Shown here piece by piece: positions 1 through 6,800 of a DNA stretch of 7,472 bases. Each line of letters begins with the position of its first letter. The stretch's first letter is position 1. The notes under the pieces were generated by a model. That model was not told where the DNA came from and did no database searches. It saw only the letters and a list, made by a program, of their open reading frames with translations. This stretch comes from Ectothiorhodospiraceae bacterium. Lineage in GTDB: Bacteria > Pseudomonadota > Gammaproteobacteria > Nitrococcales > AK92. The DNA is taken from the NCBI GenBank assembly GCA_029263635.1, contig JAJUFY010000102.1:1-7472 (forward strand). Reading direction: 5' to 3'. Position numbers and translations under genes: made by a program.

Positions 1-607
1 AGCTGCCGTCCAGGCCGCGGGCGGCGACCACCGAGACCTCGCCCTGGAAGTCGATGAAGCCTTCCAGCACTGCCTCGACCGCGCCGATGGCCTGCCAAGC
101 GGCATCGGCCTCGGTCGCATCGCGGATCACCGCCTGGCCCTTGCCGTCGTAACCGAAGCCGGCAGTCTTGAGCACAGCCGGCGTGCCGAGTTCATTGAGC
201 GCCGCATCAAGCTCGGCGCGGCTGCGCACCGCCCGGAACGGCGCGTGCGGGAAGCCGTGGGTGCTGATGAAGGTTTTCTCGCGCAGGCGGTTCTGGATGA
301 CATGCAGCGCTTCGCCGCGCGGACGTACCGGCACGAACTGCGCGGCGCGCGCGCTGGCCGAGGACGGCACGTTCTCGAATTCGAAACTGATGACATCCAC
401 GTCCCGGCAGAAGGCCGCCAGGGCGTCGAGATCCTCGTAGGGCGCGCAGACTTCTTTGTCGGCGACCTGACCGGTCGGGGTTTCCTGATCCGGCGAGAAA
501 GTGTGGACACGGTAGCCCATGCGGCGGGCGGCGATGGCGAACATGCGGCCGAGCTGACCGCTGCCGAGGATGCCCAGCGTGGCACCGGGCAGGATGGTAT
601 TGCTCAA
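1..607 (-). CDS. purK: N5-carboxyaminoimidazole ribonucleotide synthase PurK, N-terminal 202 residues (runs off the left edge)
   Basis: ATP-grasp enzyme of de novo purine synthesis: AIR + ATP + bicarbonate gives N5-CAIR in the cytoplasm, and PurE takes the product. Seen in the sequence: an open frame from 607 to the window edge with the N-terminal nucleotide-fold motif GILGSGQLGRM (residues 12-22), SFEFENVP (about 84-91), the ATP-grasp segment VLKTAGFGYDGKGQ (145-158) and EVSVVAARGLDGS at the edge, which lines up with EVSLVGARGFDGS of E. coli PurK. E. coli PurK is about 355 residues, so a little over half is present. The start is a TTG at 607-605 overlapping the purE stop as TTGA. It is supported by a GGAGG (618-622 on the complement) 10 nt upstream and by the position of the Rossmann-like start; the next in-frame ATG lies inside the GQLGRM motif. 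The overlap implies translational coupling to purE in a purEK operon. Confidence 0.95.
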   Translation of the reverse strand, partial: MSNTILPGATLGILGSGQLGRMFAIAARRMGYRVHTFSPDQETPTGQVADKEVCAPYEDLDALAAFCRDVDVISFEFENVPSSASARAAQFVPVRPRGEALHVIQNRLREKTFISTHGFPHAPFRAVRSRAELDAALNELGTPAVLKTAGFGYDGKGQAVIRDATEADAAWQAIGAVEAVLEGFIDFQGEVSVVAARGLDGS

Positions 608-1092
608 GGCAGCCGGTCCTCCAGCACCCGCCGGGTCTGGTCGGCGCGGAAGGCATGCAGCTTGCGACGCAGCTCGGGCCGGCTGTTGGCGACGATGGCG
701 ATCGCCAGCAGGGCCGCGTTGCGGGCGCCGGCCTTGCCGATGGCCATGGTGCCGACCGGCACGCCGGCCGGCATCTGCACGATGGACAGCAGCGAGTCCA
801 TGCCTTTCAGCGCCTGGCTCTGCACCGGCACGCCCAGCACCGGCAGCACGGTCTGGGCCGCGACCATGCCGGGCAGATGGGCGGCGCCGCCGGCGCCGGC
901 GATGATGACTTCCAGACCGCGGCCTTCGGCTGCCTGCGCATACTCGCGCATCAGCTCGGGAGTACGGTGGGCGGAGACGATCCGGGTTTCGTGGGGGACC
1001 CCGAATTCCGCCAGCACCTCAGCGGCGTTCTGCATGGTCTCCCAGTCCGACTTGCTGCCCATGATGATGCCGACCAACGGCTGCTCGCTCAT
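604..1092 (-). CDS. purE: N5-carboxyaminoimidazole ribonucleotide mutase PurE (class I)
   Basis: Converts N5-CAIR, made by PurK, to CAIR (4-carboxy-AIR) in cytoplasmic purine synthesis; the family forms octamers. The 162-residue product shows GIIMGSKSDW (8-17), SAHRTP (40-45, with the conserved active-site His42), AGAGGAAHLPGM, VLGVPVQS, the SIVQMPAGVPVGT segment and AIGKAGARNAALLA. It matches E. coli PurE almost block for block, and class I mutases normally pair with PurK, as here. The ATG at 1092 is chosen because the family starts just before this block, with a purine-rich GGGGAAGG a few bases upstream. An in-frame upstream ATG at 1185 would add 31 unconserved residues across the candidate promoter and is rejected. 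The stop TGA overlaps the TTG start of purK. Confidence 0.97.
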   Translation of the reverse strand: MSEQPLVGIIMGSKSDWETMQNAAEVLAEFGVPHETRIVSAHRTPELMREYAQAAEGRGLEVIIAGAGGAAHLPGMVAAQTVLPVLGVPVQSQALKGMDSLLSIVQMPAGVPVGTMAIGKAGARNAALLAIAIVANSRPELRRKLHAFRADQTRRVLEDRLP

Positions 1093-1216
1093 CCGCCTTC
1101 CCCGGCTGGTGAAAATCCGCGATTTTAACAGCTTCCATGGCCGTTGAAACGCACCGCCTGCAGCCGGGTGGTAGCATAGCGCCAACTGCCTTTGACCCTG
1201 GAGCCGTCACCTGCCA
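1093..1216. promoter_or_regulatory. Divergent intergenic region with candidate purEK promoter and a palindrome over its -10
   Basis: This region separates purEK (minus) from the coiled-coil gene and rsmJ (plus). On the minus strand TAAAAT (plus coordinates 1122-1127) matches the -10 consensus at 5 of 6 positions, about 30 bases before the purE ATG. The hexamer 17 nt upstream (GTTTCA, 1145-1150) is only a weak -35. A perfect 6-bp inverted repeat, AAAATC-CGC-GATTTT (1112-1126), overlaps the -10 and could be an operator; it does not resemble the E. coli PurR box. For the plus strand, TTGAAA (1144-1149) and TAGCAT (1172-1177) are the best hexamers I see, but their 22-nt spacing is poor. Promoter positions are inferred from consensus only. 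Confidence 0.4.
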
Positions 1217-1411
1217 ATGGACGTAGCGCGTCTGAAGGAACTCGATGCCGCCATCCGCGAGCAGTCAATCCAATTGAAGCAGTTGCAGCAGGCCGCGCTT
1301 GAACAGGAGCAGAGGCTCGCGCAGCTGCGCGCGGAATTGGAAGCGTTGCGGAAGCTGCTCGCGGACGAGACGGAAGCCGCGCAGTGCAGGCAGGGAGAAC
1401 TGTTCCCGTAA
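1217..1411 (+). CDS. Small coiled-coil protein of unknown function (64 aa)
   Basis: I do not recognise a named family. The product is hydrophilic and rich in Leu, Gln, Glu and Ala, with heptad-like Leu spacing from about residue 6 to 48 (LKELDAAI, LKQLQQAALEQEQRLAQLRAELEALRKLL). This predicts one continuous helix, probably a dimeric or trimeric coiled coil, ending in a short tail, QGELFP. There is no signal peptide or membrane segment. It is superficially like SlyX-type small coiled coils but lacks their C-terminal PPHY, so no symbol is given. A GGAG lies at 1200-1203, 13 nt before the ATG, which is rather distant; an in-frame CTG at 1211 is an alternative start. It lies 51 nt upstream of the rsmJ frame on the same strand and may be co-transcribed with it. 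The codon pattern is compatible with a real gene, but the small size leaves doubt. Confidence 0.6.
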   Translation: MDVARLKELDAAIREQSIQLKQLQQAALEQEQRLAQLRAELEALRKLLADETEAAQCRQGELFP

Positions 1412-1418
1412 GCCGTTC

Positions 1419-1438
1419 CGCGCCGCTGCCGCGGCGCG
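1419..1438 (+). other. GC-rich hairpin between the coiled-coil gene and rsmJ
   Basis: CGCGCCGC (1419-1426) and GCGGCGCG (1431-1438) form a perfect 8-bp stem with a TGCC loop, directly after the coiled-coil gene. No T-tract follows, so an intrinsic terminator is not supported. It may be an attenuating or RNA-stabilising structure, or chance in GC-rich DNA. Confidence 0.3.
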
Positions 1439-1462
1439 CAGCGACTCAACGCGGAAACGATC

Positions 1463-1573
1463 ATGGATACCCGGGCCCCTCCTCACCAGCCGCTCGCCGG
1501 CATCCTCGGAGATGACCCGGATGCGTCGGCAGCGCTTGCGGCGCGGTTGGGAGTGCCGAAGCTGTCGGAGTAG
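1463..1573 (+). pseudogene. rsmJ: 5' part of the rsmJ reading frame, ended by an in-frame TAG
   Basis: The ATG at 1463, with a weak GGAA 6 nt upstream, opens 36 codons that stop at TAG 1571-1573. The frame is exactly that of the methyltransferase frame downstream (1652-2248). The peptide segment ASAALAARLGVPKLSE aligns with the N-terminus of RsmJ (E. coli ALSVLAARWGLEHDE), and the sequence after the TAG (GLVLRLGPAGLELLDTRPG) continues the family alignment (E. coli ALVLTPEHLELRKRDEP) without a gap. With the amber read as a residue, the whole frame is 261 residues, close to the ~250 of E. coli RsmJ. The gene therefore looks complete except for one nonsense codon. This could be a true nonsense mutation, a sequencing error or a recoded stop. 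Confidence 0.75.
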
Positions 1574-1651
1574 CCGCCCGCGGGGCTGGTACTACGCCTT
1601 GGTCCGGCCGGCCTCGAACTGCTGGATACCCGGCCCGGCGCCCCGGGCGCG

Positions 1652-2248
1652 GTGCGCGCCGATTTCGCGCCGCTGGCCCGCCAGCGGGCGGCCTCGCTGC
1701 GGGGGGAGGCGGTGGCGCGGGCGGTCGGGCTCAAGGGCGGGCAGGCGCTGACAGTGATCGATGCCACCGCCGGTCTCGGCAAGGACGCGTTCGTCCTCGC
1801 GAGCCTGGGGGCGCGGGTTCATCTGATCGAGCGCTCGCCGGTCGTGGCGGCACTGCTGGCGGACGCCCTGGGCCGTGCCGAGCAGGATCCGGCGCTGGCG
1901 CCGGCCGTCGCGCGCATGACCCTGTACGAGAGCGACGCGCAGCGGCTGTTGCCGGTGCTTGCCGCCGAGCTGGCGGCGGAGGTGGTCTATCTGGACCCGA
2001 TGTACCCGGAGGCCGGCACCAAGGGGCAGGTCAAGAAGGACATGCAGCTGCTGCGCATGCTGCTGGGGCCGGATACCGATATCACGCCGCTGTTCGAGGC
2101 CGCGCTCGCCGGCGCGCGGCGGCGGGTGGTGGTCAAGCGCCCGCGCCGGGCCCCGCCACTGCCGGGCCGCCTTCCCAGCCACAGCATCGATGGCCGCAGC
2201 ACGCGGTTTGATGTGTATCTTGTGTCGCCCACCGGCGGCCCGCGCTGA
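1652..2248 (+). CDS. rsmJ: 16S rRNA (guanine-1516-N2)-methyltransferase RsmJ, part downstream of the amber codon
   Basis: RsmJ (YhiQ) transfers a methyl group from S-adenosylmethionine to N2 of G1516 in 16S rRNA of the small ribosomal subunit. Seen here, numbering from the ATG at 1463: RGEAVARAVGLKG (80-92), SAM-binding motif I VIDATAGLGKDAFVLAS (98-114), the acidic end of strand 2 in LIERSPVVAALL (121-132), the catalytic-type VVYLDPMYP (174-182), VKKDM (190-194) and VVVKRP (222-227). All are in the same order as E. coli RsmJ. The given start is the first GTG after the TAG at 1571. No ATG, GTG or TTG occurs between them and I see no Shine-Dalgarno at 1652, so reinitiation is not well supported. 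A GTG-started 198-residue product would keep the whole SAM fold but lose about 63 N-terminal residues. The function call is firm; whether an intact protein is made is not. Confidence 0.85.
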   Translation: MRADFAPLARQRAASLRGEAVARAVGLKGGQALTVIDATAGLGKDAFVLASLGARVHLIERSPVVAALLADALGRAEQDPALAPAVARMTLYESDAQRLLPVLAAELAAEVVYLDPMYPEAGTKGQVKKDMQLLRMLLGPDTDITPLFEAALAGARRRVVVKRPRRAPPLPGRLPSHSIDGRSTRFDVYLVSPTGGPR

Positions 2249-2551
2249 GCCGACCTGAAAGCCGTCGGCAGCGACCGACCGAAACAGCGATCCCGCTCGC
2301 TCGAGACGGCCGCCTGATAGAACATCCGGCAGAGGGGCTGGGCGAGCCGCTGCTGATGGTGCGCACCTTGTCCCTTTCCCTGCGCAATCCGCAACGGCAT
2401 CTATACTTGCCGCATCGCTCCATCTTTCCCTTCGCAGCCAGCGACGGGGCGAGCGTTTTCGCCCTCGGCATCGCAGCAAGCGTCTCGCTGCACCGTAAAC
2501 CTGATTCTGAAAACCAAAATCCACGGCCGTACCCACTCGGGAGGAGACATC
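2249..2551 (+). promoter_or_regulatory. Leader of the serine hydrolase gene, with candidate promoter and strong ribosome binding site
   Basis: I see no gene in this stretch. A TATACT (2402-2407, 5 of 6 to the -10 consensus) is the best promoter element. The nearest -35-like hexamers are CTGCGC (2380-2385), poor but well spaced, and TTGTCC (2368-2373), better but 28 nt away. Just before the hydrolase ATG is GGAGGAG (2540-2546) with a 5-nt spacer, an unusually good Shine-Dalgarno that fixes the start at 2552. The separated 6-mers GCCGTC and GACGGC after rsmJ could pair weakly, but no terminator with a T-tract is seen. The ~140-nt untranslated leader from the candidate promoter is long, with nothing recognisable as a riboswitch. 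Confidence 0.35.
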
Positions 2552-3766
2552 ATGACAGGCGATTCCACAGCGCAGCAGGAGAGGAGCAGCGAGCCGGGGG
2601 GTAACCCTGAGCTTGACCGTTTGTTCCAGCAAGCGGTCGACGCGGGCGATCTGCCCGGTGTCGTTGCCATGGTGGCGGACAGGGATGGCACCACGTACGC
2701 AGCCGCATTCGGCCACTGCAGCGCGGCCGACAATGCCGCATTGACTGCGGATTCCGTGTTCTGGATCGCCTCGATGAGCAAGGCCATCACGTCGGTCGCC
2801 GCCATGCAGCTGGTCGAGCAGGGCAAGTTGCAGTTGGATAGTCCCCTGGGCGACATCGTGCCGGATCTGGCCGCGCCACAGGTGCTGGAGGGCTTTGCCG
2901 ATGATGGCCGGCCACGGCTGCGCCCCGCCCGGCGAGAGATCACGCTGCGGCATCTGCTGACCCACACTTCGGGTTTTGGCTACGCCTTTGGCGATACCCA
3001 GCTGCTGCAGTACGTCCTGCAGGAACAGATCCCCGACATCACCACCTGCACCACTGCCGCCTACCGACTGCCGCTGCTGTTCGAGCCGGGCGAGCGCTGG
3101 CATTACGGCATCGGCATCGACTGGGCCGGCCGGGTCGTGGAGGCTGTCAGCGGGCAGTCGCTGGAGGACTATCTGAAAGAGCACATCCTGGCTCCGCTCG
3201 GCATGCGCGACACCGGTTTCGCCCTGACCCCGGCACAGCAGGAACGGCTGGTCGCCATGCACGCGCGGCTGCCGGACGGCTCGCTGCAGCAGATTCCATT
3301 CGCGTTGCCGCAAAATCCCGAGTTCTACATGGGCGGTGGCGGCCTCTACGGCACTGCCAGGGATTATCTGCGCTTCCTGCGCATGATCCTGCAGCAAGGC
3401 CAGCTCGATGGCGTCCGGATCCTGCGGCCTGAAACAGTGCAACTCATGACGCAGAATCAGATCGGCGATCTGCAGGCCGGGCAGATCAAAAGCGCTGTCC
3501 CGGAACTGACCAACGACTGCGACTTCTTTCCCGGCATGCAGCAGCGCTGGGGCCTCGGCTTCCTGATCAACACCGAGCCGTCGCCACAAGGCCGCAGCGC
3601 CGGCAGCCTGGCCTGGGCGGGCCTCGGCAACACCTATTACTGGCTGGATCCGGCGCACGACCTGGTCGGGCTGTTCATGACCCAGATCCTGCCTTTTGCC
3701 GATTCCAGAGCGATTGGCGTCTTCAACCAGTTCGAGGCCGGTGTCTATCGTCATCTCGCCAACTGA
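2552..3766 (+). CDS. Serine hydrolase of the class C beta-lactamase / EstB esterase family
   Basis: The 404-residue product has the family's active-site pattern. SMSK at 74-77 (in FWIASMSKAITS) gives nucleophile Ser74 and Lys77. LLTHTSGFGY (135-144) is the usual block of this family. Tyr185 in WHYGIGIDWAG is the second catalytic element (Tyr-x-Asn in AmpC). WAGLGNTYYWLDP (355-367) occupies the KTG/HxG region, as the WGG-type motif does in EstB-like esterases. EMQ-type secondary features (QLVEQGKLQLDSPL, 86-99) also fit. These point to an esterase or peptidase-like hydrolase rather than an antibiotic-resistance beta-lactamase, because YxN and KTG are not conserved; the substrate cannot be read from sequence. 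The N-terminus is hydrophilic with no signal peptide or lipobox, so a cytoplasmic enzyme is inferred. The start is set by GGAGGAG 5 nt upstream. It stands alone, convergent with the carboxylase. Confidence 0.9.
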   Translation: MTGDSTAQQERSSEPGGNPELDRLFQQAVDAGDLPGVVAMVADRDGTTYAAAFGHCSAADNAALTADSVFWIASMSKAITSVAAMQLVEQGKLQLDSPLGDIVPDLAAPQVLEGFADDGRPRLRPARREITLRHLLTHTSGFGYAFGDTQLLQYVLQEQIPDITTCTTAAYRLPLLFEPGERWHYGIGIDWAGRVVEAVSGQSLEDYLKEHILAPLGMRDTGFALTPAQQERLVAMHARLPDGSLQQIPFALPQNPEFYMGGGGLYGTARDYLRFLRMILQQGQLDGVRILRPETVQLMTQNQIGDLQAGQIKSAVPELTNDCDFFPGMQQRWGLGFLINTEPSPQGRSAGSLAWAGLGNTYYWLDPAHDLVGLFMTQILPFADSRAIGVFNQFEAGVYRHLAN

Positions 3767-3783
3767 TGTAGCTGCGCCAGCGT

Positions 3784-3831
3784 AGGGCGCCTTGACTGGC
3801 AGCAACTGTCCGCTGCAGGTCAAGGCGCCCT
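3784..3831. terminator. Hairpin between convergent genes, possible bidirectional terminator
   Basis: GGGCGCCTTGAC (3785-3796) and GTCAAGGCGCCC (3819-3830) are perfect inverted repeats, extended to 13 bp by the A-T pair 3784/3831. Inside the loop GCAGC (3799-3803) and GCTGC (3812-3816) form a second stem, giving one long hairpin. It sits between the hydrolase stop (3764-3766) and the carboxylase stop (3836-3838), where a shared terminator is expected. No T-tract follows on either strand, so this is not a canonical intrinsic terminator. It could instead protect 3' ends, or be a copy of a dispersed palindromic repeat. Confidence 0.5.
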
Positions 3832-3835
3832 GCCG

Positions 3836-6800
3836 CTACCAGGTATCGACCATCGGCCGTTTCTTGCCGGTGCGCGGCTGCGGCGGCCTGCTGGCGCGCA
3901 GGCCGCGGACGATCCAGGCCCGCGATTCGGCCGGGTCAATGACGGCGTCGATCTCCAGCGAGACCGCCATGCTGAGTGCCTTGCCGCGCTCATAGGACTC
4001 GGCCACCAGCTTGTCGAACAGTGCCTGGCGTGCCGTCGGGTCGGGCTCGGCCTCCAGCTCCTTGCGGTAGGCCAGTCGCACTGCGCCTTCCAGCCCCATG
4101 CCGCCGAACTCGCCGGTGGGCCAGGCGGCGGTGAAGACCGGCGCGTGGAACGAGCCGCCGGCCATGCCCATGGCGCCCAGCCCGTAGCCCTTGCGCAGGA
4201 CGATGGTGAAGAACGGCACGCTCAGGCTGGCGGCTGTGACGAACATGCGGCTGGTACGGCGCACCAGCGCAGTCTGCTCGGCCTCCGGGCCGACCATGAA
4301 GCCCGGCGTGTCGCACAGGCTGAGGATGGGCAGGTCGAAGGCGTCGCAGAGCTGCATGAAGCGGGCAGCTTTGTCGGCGCCGTCGGCATCGATGGCGCCG
4401 CCCAGATGCTGCGGGTTGTTGGCGAGCAGTCCCAGCGGCCGGCCCTCGACGCGGATCAAGGCAGTGATCATGCCCGGCGCGAACTGCCGGCGCAGCTCCA
4501 CCACCGAGCCCTGGTCGGCGAGGATGTCGATCAGCGCGCGGACGTCGTAGGCCCGCAAGCGATTCTCAGGAATGCTGTGGCGCAGCCGGCGCTGATCGGC
4601 ACACTGCCACTCGGTCACCGGCCCCTGGAAATAGGAGAGCAGCTTGCGTGCCAGCGCCGCCGCCTCCTCCTCATCCCGGACCAGGCAGTCGATGACGCCG
4701 TTGGCCGCCTGCACGCTGGCAGGACCGACTTCCTCCGGCGCATATACGCCCAGGCCGCCGCCCTCGATCATGGCCGGGCCGGCCATGCCGAGGCTGGTGT
4801 TCTCCGTCGCGATCAGCAGGTCGCTGCTGCCGGCGAACACCGCGTTGCCGGCAAAGCAGCGGCCGGAGGCAATGCCGATGCGCGGCGCCAGCCCGGACAG
4901 GCGGGCGTACTGCAGGAAGCTCGGCACATCCAGGCCGGCCACCTTGGTGGCGTTGTCAGTGTCGCCAGGCCGGCCGCCGCCGCCTTCGGTGAAGAAGATC
5001 ACCGGCAGCTCCTGTTCCTCCGCCACCTGCAGCAGGCGGTCGGTCTTCTTGTGGTTCATGGTGCCCTGGGTGCCGGCCAGCACGGTGTAGTCGTAGGCCA
5101 GCACCGCGCAGCGCGCCTTGTTCTCGCCGAACAGGTCGCCGTTGACTGCGCCGATGCCGGCCACCAGGCCGTCGGCCGGGGTGGTGCGGATCAGCTCCTC
5201 GACGCTGCGGCGGCGACGCTGGGCGGCGAAGGTGAGCGCGCCGTATTCGATGAAGCTGCCGGGGTCGCAGATGGCGGCGATGTTCTCGCGGGCGGTGCGC
5301 TGGCCGGTCTTGCGGCGGCGGGCGACGGCTTCCGGCCGGGCGTCGTCCAGGCCCCGGGCGTGGCGTGCCAGCACTTCGGCCAGGTCCGGGCGGATGGCGT
5401 CGAGATCGACCTCTGCCTGCGTGTCCTCGATTGCCGCAGCCGTCGCATCCGGCTCGATGAACAGCAGCGGCTGCGCCTGCGTCACCATGTCGCCCGGCCT
5501 GACCAGCACCTGCAGCACCATGCCTGCCGTTGTCGCCAGCACTTCGTGCTGCATTTTCATCGCCTCGATGACGGCGATGAGCTGGCCGGCGCGCACGCGC
5601 TCGCCTTCGGCCGCGCTCACATCGACTACCACGCCCTGCATGGCGGCGGTGGCTGCCGTGGCTCCGGGCGGGGCGACAGCCACCTGGGCAGCGGCTTCTT
5701 CGGCTTGCGCCTCGGCGGCAAAAAACAGTCGCGGATGGGCGCTGCCATCGAGTGCGGCGAGGTCTGCCATGTGCTCATCGACGAAGCGGGTGTGGACGGC
5801 GTTGGCGCGCACTTCAGGGCGGCGCAGCAGGTTCTGCAGGAAGCCGATGTTGGTCGCCACGCCGTCGATGCGGAACTGGCACAGCGCCCGGTAGGCGCGG
5901 TCACTGGCGGCTGCAAAGCTGCGGCCGTGCACGATCAGCTTGGCCAGCAGCGAATCGTAGTGCGGGCTGGTGCGGTAGCCGCGGTAGCCGAAGCTGTCGA
6001 CACGGATGCCGGGGCCCATCGGCGGCTCGAAGGTCGCCAGCAGGCCGCCGGCCGGCTGGGCGTTGCCGGCGCTGTCCATGGTTTCCATGTTGATGCGCAG
6101 CTGCATGGCGCACCCGCGCGGTGCGGGAATCCGGTCCTGGGTCAGTCCCAGCTCTTCCAGCGTCGCCCCGCCGGCCAGTTGCAGCTGTGCCTGTACCAGG
6201 TCGATGCCGGTGATCTCTTCGGTGACGGTGTGCTCGACCTGCAACCGGGCGTTGGCCTCGATGAAGAAGAACTCGCCGCGCGACTCGTCCACCAGGAACT
6301 CGAAGGTGCCGAGGCTGCGGTAGTTCACCGCGGCCGCCAGCCGCAGCGCGGCGGCGATGAGGCGCTCGCGCAAGTCCTCGCCGAGCGTGGGGCTGGGAGC
6401 AATCTCGATGAGCTTCTGGGTGCGCCGCTGCAGGCTGCACTCGCGCTCCCACAGATGGCTGACCGCGCCGCAGCCATCGCCGATCACCTGCACCTCGATG
6501 TGGCGGGCGCGCGGGATGAAGCGCTCCACGTACAGCGCGCCATTGCCGAAGGCTGCCTGCGCTTCGGCCTGGCAGCGCTTGAAGGCCTCCGGCAGTTGGT
6601 CGGGATGCTGGACGATGCGCATGCCGCGGCCGCCGCCGCCGGCCACCGCCTTGACCACCATGGCCACACCCGCGTCGAGCTCGGCCATGAAAGCCTGTGC
6701 TTCTTCCACGTTGACCGCGCTGCTGATGCCCGGCACCACCGGTACATCCTGCCGCTGCGCCAGCTGTCGGGCCTGCGCCTTGTCGCCCAACAGGGCGAGC

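Noticed and set aside
245..1147. A 300-codon plus-strand open frame over purE and the start of purK.
   Set aside because: It is a shadow of two well-conserved minus-strand genes and has low-complexity composition.
1093..1185. Upstream ATG at 1185 for purE, adding 31 residues.
   Set aside because: The extension is unlike any PurE N-terminus, overlaps the candidate promoter, and the ATG at 1092 matches the family start.
2552..3766. Reading the serine hydrolase as an AmpC-type antibiotic-resistance gene.
   Set aside because: It lacks the YxN and KTG motifs and a signal peptide, and shows no AmpR-like neighbour; an esterase-type member of the fold fits better.
1592..3823. A 743-codon minus-strand open frame across rsmJ and the serine hydrolase, in the same phase as the carboxylase and directly after its TAG stop.
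   Set aside because: It lies antisense to two recognisable genes, crosses intergenic DNA and shows no protein motifs. I considered readthrough of the carboxylase TAG into it and judged it implausible; the carboxylase ends after its conserved domains.
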